Part shown: positions 57,154-64,000 of the stretch, piece after piece
How the letters are laid out: each line of letters starts with the position of its first letter
Position numbering within the stretch: the stretch's first letter is position 1
DNA from: Candidatus Saccharimonadota bacterium
GTDB lineage: Bacteria; Patescibacteriota; Saccharimonadia; Saccharimonadales; UBA4665
Direction of reading: 5' to 3'
Length of the DNA stretch: 64,000 nucleotides
Assembly (NCBI GenBank): GCA_027459325.1
Contig: DAIDIO010000001.1
Location: 1-64,000, forward strand
The notes under the pieces: model-generated
Told to the model about the DNA's origin: nothing
Seen by the model: only the letters and a program-made list of their open reading frames with translations
The model's database searches: none
Program-made: the position numbers and the translations under genes

Positions 57154-60123
57154 ATGAAAAGACTCAGTTCTAGGCGCTTTATTAGAAAAGTTATCCCATT
57201 TTTTGGTGTCTCAATAATCTTACTTAACATAACCGCGGGCTTAAACCTAACTCAAAAAGTGCTTCCTTCTTTAGCCTCAGCCGCAGGCTGCAACAGTATT
57301 AGCGCTCCAGGGCCAGGAATAAGATTAAGTATATGTTTGGTTGACCCTTCAGGAAATTTACTTAGTGACCCCTCTAACTATAACGTAACAGTAACTCAAA
57401 CATACGCCCCTGGTCATACAGCAACCTACACAACTACCTACTATCAGGGCACATATGTAACCCAGCCGATGACACACGGACTGGGCACACAGAGTCAAAC
57501 CTGTACAGGTCCAAGCGCTGAACTTTATCAACTGGAAATCTATGCAAAAAAGAATGGTGATACATACAAGAACGCATACAATGCCTGTAATGATCAGTCT
57601 CGGAGTACAACTTATTTAGCAAACGTAACAGTGACCCCTGGTAAACAACCTCAGTATGGTTCGATTTCAGGATGTATAACATATACGGCTCAAGATGGGA
57701 CGACACAGAAGTTTAATGGTTCAAGCAATATAACAAACCCTGCGTCCGCTACTTTAGTTGGGCCTAATGGCTCGGCAACATCAACCCCCGTAACCATAAA
57801 CTCCGATGGTTGTTTAACGGTAAATAATTTACCCGTCGGACAGTACACTCTACGTGCACAATACTCGCCCGACGGTGCTAACGGTCAACTTTTAACAGAA
57901 AATTATCAGGATGTTTTTACAGTAACCGCCGGCAAAACCACACAAATTGGAGGACAGGCATCCACTAAAGAGAGTAGCCCCATCACGACCGGGCAAACAA
58001 ACAATCAAACAAGTTCATCAGACCCGACGCCGTCGTGCGCCAGCGGCTTTTCGCTATCTTGGCTTTTTTGTAGTGTTATTTCTGGTGCAGCGAAATTTGT
58101 TCAAAACGCTTACTTAAACATCATTAATCCGATCTTGGACCAACCTCAATCAAGCGTAATACTTGATACAAGCAAACCTTACTATTCTGTTTGGGCAAAT
58201 TTTCGTATATTCGGCGATGTATTCCTTATTATTGCATTGCTAGTGGTAGTCTTTGGCGAATCAATAGGTGGTGGGTTAATCGATGCATATAGTGCAAAGA
58301 AGATATTGCCTAGGCTATTAACCGCAGCCGTGCTTATTAACCTCTCTATATATTTGATTGCTATAGCCCTAGACGTAACAAGTGTTTTTGGGCATGGCAT
58401 CTACAGCTTACTGGTCTGGCCGTTTGATAAAAGTTTACACGGCTTTACTCTTCACCTATCTTTAACCGGCAATTTACTTACCGCATTAGCTGCCGGAGCG
58501 GGGGCTATCTGGGTATCGGTTGCCGGTGGAGGTTTTCTCCATTTTCTTTTTGTAACAGTGCTAGGTGGAGCTGTACTTATTCTTTTCGCAACTATGACAA
58601 CCTTAATTTTACGAATAGCACTCATCTTGGGGCTGCTGTTTGTAGCGCCAGTAGCCTTTGCTCTATATTGTTTACCCAACACTGAGAAATATTTTAGAAA
58701 ATGGTGGGATTTATTATCGCGGGCACTGTTAGTTTATCCTCTGGTTGGAGCTATTTTTGCATTAGCAAATATCACATCTTGGACTCTGGGTAATCTACCG
58801 CTTACTGGTCTTGCTAAAGGGTTTGGTGATGTTTTTGCTCTTATAGGTCTTTTTGTGCCCCTTATACTTGTACCTTTTGTGTTTAAGCTAGCTGGAGGGG
58901 CTATTGGCACACTTCATGATGGGATCGGGGGGAGAATGCACCAAGGTGGAATGCGAGGAATATCTGCAATTCGCAATCAACGACGTCAGTCTATTCATCA
59001 ACAGCGCATGAGTGGTGAAATGTCTAAGGGTAGATTCGGAGATGCGTATCGAAGGGTACATACCGGCTTAACTGTTCCTCATAGTGGTGCTTTTACATCA
59101 AACGCGCAATACAGATCTACCAAAGAAAGACTTCTTGCGGCGCAGCGAGATGAACTTCTAAAGAGACCGGGTGTCAATGAAGCACTTATGGATGATAATG
59201 TTCGTGGGGTTCTTGCTGTAGGAGAAGACAAAGCAAGAGACTTTTTGGTACAAAAGAACGTAAAGACAAAAGAGGAGCAAGATGTTGTCATAGCTGCTGC
59301 AAGATCGGTAGGTTTTTCTCCAACAGCCAGGCTTGCTGCACTACAGGGCGAATCAACACACGGTAAGGGACGAAACATGGCCGCAATTTCTACAGTATAC
59401 GGTAGTCCTGGTGATGCAAACAAAGGGTTAGATTCACTCATTAAAGATATTCAGACAACAAATGGTCTTGACGATACAGGCGTTCGAAGGCTGAAAGACC
59501 AAACAGAATACAACTTCCGTACCAATGGCGGGCGAGGTGATCTTGGACAAGACTCGGTATCTGATTTTGTTGATAAAAAATTCGATGGACAAACCATATC
59601 TACTATTACGGATGCCGGTATGGCTGTGGTGGGTAATGAATGGAAACAAAGAATCACCAGTACCGATCCTGTTAAGAGACAGCAGGTTGCCGCACAACTA
59701 CTTGCTACCACTGAAACTATGAGCAGAATGCTAGAACCCACAAGGGTAGAGTTTGTTAAACAAATGAAGTCAATGGGAGTAGACTTCGAATCAAGCGAAC
59801 CCGTTGATGTGCAACTTGCTAAGATGGCTTCAGGTCCTTCTGTTGCTACGTCTTACAATGCTACTATTGGTGCGGTTAGACAAGCACAAAGCGGAGTTCG
59901 TGCCGCTCAACAAGCCATTGACACCGCTGTAGCTGAGCACGGTACCGGAAGTCCCGAAGCTCAGGCACAGGTTGCCGCACTTTCTGCCGCACAGGCAAGC
60001 TTAGCCGCAGCGCAAAAAGCACATGCGCCATACGAAGAGATTATTGGCCGGGCAACCAGAGAAATACGCGGCACTTCCAGTACTTACAGCCAAAGCGTAC
60101 CTATGGCTGAAAGGACAGTATAG
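57154..60123 (+). CDS. VirB6/TrbL-like membrane protein with extracellular and cytoplasmic domains
   Basis: 989 residues. A signal/anchor helix (about 10-35) is followed by an outside region of about 230 residues built of strand-rich repeats with four cysteines (two Ig/CarboxypepD-reg-like domains, from NVTVTQTYAPGHTATYTT and a GSISGCITYTAQDGTTQKF segment), a linker, then about six helices (about 350-600: LIIALLVVVFGESIGGGLID, LFVTVLGGAVLILFATMTTL, LLFVAPVAFALYCLP) typical of VirB6/TrbL channel proteins. The last 380 residues are hydrophilic, helical, Arg/Gln/Ala-rich. The design is unlike classical VirB6; the outer part may face a host cell. Confidence 0.75.
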   Translation: MKRLSSRRFIRKVIPFFGVSIILLNITAGLNLTQKVLPSLASAAGCNSISAPGPGIRLSICLVDPSGNLLSDPSNYNVTVTQTYAPGHTATYTTTYYQGTYVTQPMTHGLGTQSQTCTGPSAELYQLEIYAKKNGDTYKNAYNACNDQSRSTTYLANVTVTPGKQPQYGSISGCITYTAQDGTTQKFNGSSNITNPASATLVGPNGSATSTPVTINSDGCLTVNNLPVGQYTLRAQYSPDGANGQLLTENYQDVFTVTAGKTTQIGGQASTKESSPITTGQTNNQTSSSDPTPSCASGFSLSWLFCSVISGAAKFVQNAYLNIINPILDQPQSSVILDTSKPYYSVWANFRIFGDVFLIIALLVVVFGESIGGGLIDAYSAKKILPRLLTAAVLINLSIYLIAIALDVTSVFGHGIYSLLVWPFDKSLHGFTLHLSLTGNLLTALAAGAGAIWVSVAGGGFLHFLFVTVLGGAVLILFATMTTLILRIALILGLLFVAPVAFALYCLPNTEKYFRKWWDLLSRALLVYPLVGAIFALANITSWTLGNLPLTGLAKGFGDVFALIGLFVPLILVPFVFKLAGGAIGTLHDGIGGRMHQGGMRGISAIRNQRRQSIHQQRMSGEMSKGRFGDAYRRVHTGLTVPHSGAFTSNAQYRSTKERLLAAQRDELLKRPGVNEALMDDNVRGVLAVGEDKARDFLVQKNVKTKEEQDVVIAAARSVGFSPTARLAALQGESTHGKGRNMAAISTVYGSPGDANKGLDSLIKDIQTTNGLDDTGVRRLKDQTEYNFRTNGGRGDLGQDSVSDFVDKKFDGQTISTITDAGMAVVGNEWKQRITSTDPVKRQQVAAQLLATTETMSRMLEPTRVEFVKQMKSMGVDFESSEPVDVQLAKMASGPSVATSYNATIGAVRQAQSGVRAAQQAIDTAVAEHGTGSPEAQAQVAALSAAQASLAAAQKAHAPYEEIIGRATREIRGTSSTYSQSVPMAERTV

Positions 60124-60176
60124 TTTTTCGTAATAACCAAAACCGTATTCAGATTTTGATATAATTTTACTAAGAC

Positions 60177-61235
60177 ATGGCAACATACAAAGTTATCCAG
60201 GACATTGAGGCTGAGGATCATATACTAGGTCCTTTAACCCTTCGGCAGTTTATATTTGCATTAATTGCCGTATTCTTTTTTTACTTATCGTTTATATTTT
60301 ATGCTAAAGGTGTAATCTTCTTAGACGTCATATCGTTACCGCCAGCTCTTTTCTTTGGATTTTTTGCAGTTCCGTTCGGCAGAGATCAACCCACTGAAGT
60401 TTGGGCATTAGCTAAAATACGTTACTTTTTAAAACCACGGAAACGAATTTGGGATCAGAGCGGCATAAAAGAGCTGGTAACGATTACTGTTCCTAAACGA
60501 ATTGAACATCAACTTACCGATGGGTTAACCCAGTATGAAGTCCAGAGCCGGTTAAAAGCCTTAGCCAGTACCCTAGACACCAGAGGCTGGTCGGTTAAGA
60601 ATAGTTTGATTCCACAGATCATAACACCTAGTGCAAATGGCGATTCCGATAGATTAATCGCGGTTAACCCGTTTGTTGGGGGAAATGATGTTGGCGCAGA
60701 TGAAACAGACGTGATGGACGAAGAAAACAGTCAGGTTGCTCAGCAATTTGCTCATATGATAGACGAGTCAGCCAGGGTACGACATCAGCAACTAGTCTCA
60801 CAAATGTCAGCGACAACAACCCTACCCGCACAGCCATCGCTAGACAATAACCAGTGGTTTATGCCTAGTGAACCCATAAGTTCCAATGATTCTAGTGGTT
60901 TTGCTCCTCAGCCGGTTTATGCTCCTGACGTAGAGGCTGGTCAGGAAACCTCTGAAGAGTCGGCTATAGTTTCTAAAATAAAAGAAACTCAACAAGCCCA
61001 AAAACTAGAATCAAACAATTTAAGAACGTTGCAGCCAATTAGCAAACAACCCCGACAACCAATGGTTACACACGTGCCGTCCCAGCCACCTACGCCAATG
61101 ACACAACCCGCAGATCCTGCTATACTATCTTTAGCAAACAGTGACGATTTGTCTATTCAAGCAATTGCCCATGAAGCCAAACGGACCAAGGGCGATGCAA
61201 CAGACAAGGATGAGGTCGTCATTTCGCTGCATTAA
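60177..61235 (+). CDS. PrgI/VirB3-like protein with long C-terminal extension
   Basis: 352 residues. Residues 1-110 are the PrgI family: YKVIQDIEAEDHILGPLTLR, two helices (about 26-45, 48-67), PFGRDQPTEVWALAKIRYFL. The rest is disordered, Gln/Ser/Pro-rich and acidic at places. PrgI is a small inner-membrane component in Gram-positive type IV systems, functionally like VirB3. TATAAT (60160-60165) ends 11 bases before the ATG, so it may be expressed separately from the VirB6-like gene. Confidence 0.85.
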   Translation: MATYKVIQDIEAEDHILGPLTLRQFIFALIAVFFFYLSFIFYAKGVIFLDVISLPPALFFGFFAVPFGRDQPTEVWALAKIRYFLKPRKRIWDQSGIKELVTITVPKRIEHQLTDGLTQYEVQSRLKALASTLDTRGWSVKNSLIPQIITPSANGDSDRLIAVNPFVGGNDVGADETDVMDEENSQVAQQFAHMIDESARVRHQQLVSQMSATTTLPAQPSLDNNQWFMPSEPISSNDSSGFAPQPVYAPDVEAGQETSEESAIVSKIKETQQAQKLESNNLRTLQPISKQPRQPMVTHVPSQPPTPMTQPADPAILSLANSDDLSIQAIAHEAKRTKGDATDKDEVVISLH

Positions 61236-61273
61236 TCAAGCAGAAGTAAACTCTAAGGGTGGTATTGGCCTAG

Positions 61274-62116
61274 ATGAATCCTCAAACAAACAACGTTAGA
61301 CCTGGTTCGACTATTGCCCCGCCGCATACAGTTGTACCTGTTCCCCCCGTTCCAACCAATGCTAATGGTGTAAAAGCACCAATTAGCAATCCGAATAGCA
61401 CCCAGAACACACTGCAAATAGCGGAAATTCGCGATGGTCTTGTCATAATGAACGACGGCTCCTTCAGGTCAGTTGTTATGGTAAACAGTATTAACTTTGA
61501 CTTAATGAGCGGACAAGAACAGGAAGCGGTGGAATATAGCTATCAAGGGTTTTTAAATTCTTTATATTTTCCAATTCAAATCTTCGAAAGATCACAAAAA
61601 ATAGACCTCCAACCTTATATAAATAAACTGGATAAGATTAGGGCTGAGCATGACAATATGCTACTGGCAATGCTGATGGAAGACTATATAGAATACATGT
61701 TCAACCTAAGCCAGCAAACAAATATTATGGATAAAAAGTTTTATGTAGTTATTCCTTATTTTCCGGTTATCGATTCAGCCAACAAAGCCGTTGAGCAAAG
61801 TAAAAACTTCCTGACGGGATTTGTGAGTCTTTTCAATAAAACCGAACAGCACGTCACGATTAATGAGGCGGAGCTGGAGAATGCTAAGACGGAACTCCGC
61901 AACAGAGTTCAGGCGGTACTTAGTGGTCTTTTACAATGTGGTATCAAGGGATTACCACTAGATACACAGGAACTTATTGAGCTTTACTACGATACATATA
62001 ACCCCGATACTGCCACCCGCCAACAACTTAAGAATTTTGATAACTTAACGGCCGACGTGATTACAAAGGGTACAGGCATGGCACCCCAGGCTCATTTGCA
62101 AAGGGAGCTACAGTAG
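61274..62116 (+). CDS. TraC-type N-terminal domain protein
   Basis: 280 residues. After a Pro-rich start, residues about 40-280 match the N-terminal part of TraC/VirB4-type conjugation ATPases (IAEIRDGLVIMNDGSFRSVV, FPIQIFERSQKIDLQPYINK, KKFYVVIPYFPVI) without a P-loop. It is followed 1 base later by a second ATPase gene with the motor, so the classic VirB4 protein appears split or duplicated here. Confidence 0.75.
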   Translation: MNPQTNNVRPGSTIAPPHTVVPVPPVPTNANGVKAPISNPNSTQNTLQIAEIRDGLVIMNDGSFRSVVMVNSINFDLMSGQEQEAVEYSYQGFLNSLYFPIQIFERSQKIDLQPYINKLDKIRAEHDNMLLAMLMEDYIEYMFNLSQQTNIMDKKFYVVIPYFPVIDSANKAVEQSKNFLTGFVSLFNKTEQHVTINEAELENAKTELRNRVQAVLSGLLQCGIKGLPLDTQELIELYYDTYNPDTATRQQLKNFDNLTADVITKGTGMAPQAHLQRELQ

Positions 62117-62117
62117 C

Positions 62118-64000
62118 ATGTTGGGGTTAGGAAATAAGTCTAACAACTCAACGTCAAATGATCCAGTGGCTATAGCTCAGGCTCAGAGGGCTAGGGAAGA
62201 AGTAGAAGTTCAGTCCGCCTTTCAAAAAGGAATAACCGCCCTTAGAGACTTCATCGCACCAAGCTCATTAGAATTCAGTAGCACTCATTTTCAAATTGGC
62301 ACTCGGTATGCGAGAACTTACTATGTCTACGGTTATCCAAGACAGGTCTATACGGGTTGGCTAAGTGGCATGGTCAACCTGGATGAGGTCATGGACATGA
62401 GCATTTACATATATCCTGTTGAAAGTCAGGTGGTTCTAGAAAACCTCCGTAAGAAAGTAACTCAGCTAGAAGCGGGTATACAAATTGATAGCGAAAAAGG
62501 TCGAGTCCGGGATCCTGGCAAACAGGCGGCTATTCTTGATGCAGAAGAGATGCGGGACAAATTACAGGTGGGCGAAGAGCGCTTCTTTAGATTTGGGCTT
62601 TATTTCACTATTTACGGAAGCAGCATGGAAGAGTTGGAGTTTATAAGCCATAAGGTTGAGTCAATGCTTGGTCAGCAACTAGTTTACAGCAAGCCAGCCA
62701 CTTCTCAGCAGGAACAAGGATTTAACAGCACGGTTCCTCAGCTAGTGGATCAGTTGCAAATAAGGCGCAATGTCAGTACCGGAGCCCTTAGCACTAGTTT
62801 TCCTTTCACTAGCGCTGATCTCACCCAAGATAACGGCATCCTATACGGTATCAATATGCACAATTCTGGTTTAGTAATATTCGACCGTTTTTCTTTGGAA
62901 AACAGCAACTCAGTAGTATTTGCAAAATCAGGCGCTGGTAAAAGCTTCTTGGTTAAGCTTGAAGCTTTAAGAAGTATGATGTTTGGCACAGAGATATTTA
63001 TTATTGACCCGGAAAATGAATACCAAAAAATGTGTGATGCGGCCGGTGGAGCATATGTCAGATTAAGCCTTAACTCTAATACCAGGATTAATCCTTTTGA
63101 TTTACCCCGGGTAGTTGATAGCGAAGAAGCCGATAACGCGCTTAGGTCTAACTTAATAACCCTTCATGGGTTGTTAAGACTGATGATGGGTGGAGCTCAG
63201 GCTCAAATACAGGGCGGAAACCAATACGTCATGCCGGCGCTAGCGCCCTCTGAGGAAGCCGATCTCGATGCGGCCTTGATTAATACCTATGCCAAGGCTG
63301 GAATCACTAATGATCCGCTAACTCACACTGCTGAACCGCCAACAATAACCGACCTTTACGATACCTTGCTACATATGGGAGGTACAGGGCCTCAGTTAGC
63401 TCAAAGGTTAAGAAAGTACACTTCGGGAACTTTTGCTGGCATATTCAGTCAACCAAGTAATATAGACATTAACAATCCTTTAGTTGTATTTAATGTTCGT
63501 GACCTTGAAGACGAACTCAGGCCCGTTGCTATGTATATTGTCTTAAACTATATATGGAATAAGACTAAAACGGATCAGAAGAGACGATTACTGATTGTTG
63601 ACGAGGCTTGGCAATTAATGAAGTATGAGGACTCGGCAAACTTCCTATTTTCTCTCGCTAAACGGGCGAGAAAATATAATTTGGGCATAACAACCATATC
63701 TCAAGATGTCGAAGACTTCATGGGAAGCAGAATGGGTAGGGCAATTGTAGCAAACGCCTCAATGCAGTTCCTTTTAAAGCAGTCGACTTCAGCGGTCGAT
63801 GTCCTCTCAGATGTATTTAAATTGACCAATGAGGAGAAGAAAAGGCTTAGTCAGTTTCCGGTTGGTCAAGGATTATTTTTTGCCGGTCAAAATCATGTCC
63901 ATATACAGATAATTGCCAGCCCCACCGAAACCAGCCTAATTACCACTAACCACCTAGAGACGGAAGACTCCCCTATAGCGGCCGGTAGCTTCAATCAACC
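62118..64000 (+). CDS. VirB4/TraC-type secretion ATPase (partial, runs off the window)
   Basis: At least 627 codons, open at the right edge. Walker A is AKSGAGKS at residues 269-276 and Walker B LLIVDEAWQLM (Asp495-Glu496); further VirB4 motifs are EIFIIDPENEYQKM, INPFDLPR, and ITTISQDVEDFM. It provides energy for pilus assembly or substrate export. The first 230 residues carry a TraC-like domain with YPVESQ and RFFRFGLYFTIYG. It starts one base after the upstream gene. Confidence 0.92.
   Translation, partial: MLGLGNKSNNSTSNDPVAIAQAQRAREEVEVQSAFQKGITALRDFIAPSSLEFSSTHFQIGTRYARTYYVYGYPRQVYTGWLSGMVNLDEVMDMSIYIYPVESQVVLENLRKKVTQLEAGIQIDSEKGRVRDPGKQAAILDAEEMRDKLQVGEERFFRFGLYFTIYGSSMEELEFISHKVESMLGQQLVYSKPATSQQEQGFNSTVPQLVDQLQIRRNVSTGALSTSFPFTSADLTQDNGILYGINMHNSGLVIFDRFSLENSNSVVFAKSGAGKSFLVKLEALRSMMFGTEIFIIDPENEYQKMCDAAGGAYVRLSLNSNTRINPFDLPRVVDSEEADNALRSNLITLHGLLRLMMGGAQAQIQGGNQYVMPALAPSEEADLDAALINTYAKAGITNDPLTHTAEPPTITDLYDTLLHMGGTGPQLAQRLRKYTSGTFAGIFSQPSNIDINNPLVVFNVRDLEDELRPVAMYIVLNYIWNKTKTDQKRRLLIVDEAWQLMKYEDSANFLFSLAKRARKYNLGITTISQDVEDFMGSRMGRAIVANASMQFLLKQSTSAVDVLSDVFKLTNEEKKRLSQFPVGQGLFFAGQNHVHIQIIASPTETSLITTNHLETEDSPIAAGSFNQ

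Overview
This 64-kb window looks like a chromosome segment of a Candidatus Saccharibacteria (TM7) or closely related Patescibacteria/CPR bacterium. This is inference from gene content; no rRNA gene is present. Supporting signs are very compact coding, many small proteins I cannot assign, streamlined single-copy housekeeping genes, a chromosomal type IV secretion-like locus (VirB2-like subunits, VirB6-like protein, PrgI, VirB4) without an obvious relaxase, and the ordinary genetic code. UGA ends several genes, which argues against Gracilibacteria and Absconditabacteria.

Region by region. 0-15 kb is an informational core read mostly leftward: rpsF-ssb-rpsR-efp-tlyA, ftsK, a small secreted protein, RNase J, a family-4-like uracil-DNA glycosylase, pnp, rpsO, truB, a degenerate DHH-family protein, rpsT and holA. 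15-30 kb holds a trehalose-6-phosphate synthase/phosphatase fusion, mutM, a DciA-like mini-protein, HAD hydrolase, polA, a P-type cation ATPase, a small P-loop kinase, rpoD and dnaG. 30-44 kb holds YjbR, orn, a flavin reductase/HxlR divergon, a candidate structured RNA, msrB, a PGI/PMI-type isomerase, groES-groEL under a CIRCE element, a MurE-like ligase, tsaD, valS, an XRE-HAD fusion, a HIT protein and small membrane proteins.

44.8-48.4 kb is an accessory island beside tRNA-Arg. It has degenerate copies of the tRNA 3' end, two PIN-domain toxin-antitoxin modules and an insertion sequence with recognisable terminal inverted repeats. 48.4-54.5 kb carries a spermidine-synthase-like methyltransferase, membrane proteins, two tandem tRNA-Ser genes, a GT-C-like protein and a small heat shock protein.

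54.5-64 kb is the most system-like part. Six tandem genes for two-helix VirB2/TrbC-like subunits are divergently transcribed from a large VirB6-like protein, a PrgI protein, a TraC-type N-terminal protein and a VirB4-type ATPase that runs off the window. Together they look like a cell-envelope pilus or secretion machine.

Three themes cut across the window. First, about fifteen genes have a -10 box only 7-11 bases before the start codon and no Shine-Dalgarno sequence, predicting leaderless mRNAs; this also helps fix several starts. Second, DnaG has lost all four zinc ligands and the uracil-DNA glycosylase all four iron-sulfur cysteines, while other zinc sites (MutM, MsrB) are intact. Third, several families are present in reduced or altered form (a MurE-like ligase without the usual domain 1, a DHH pseudoenzyme, EF-P with Arg at the modified position).
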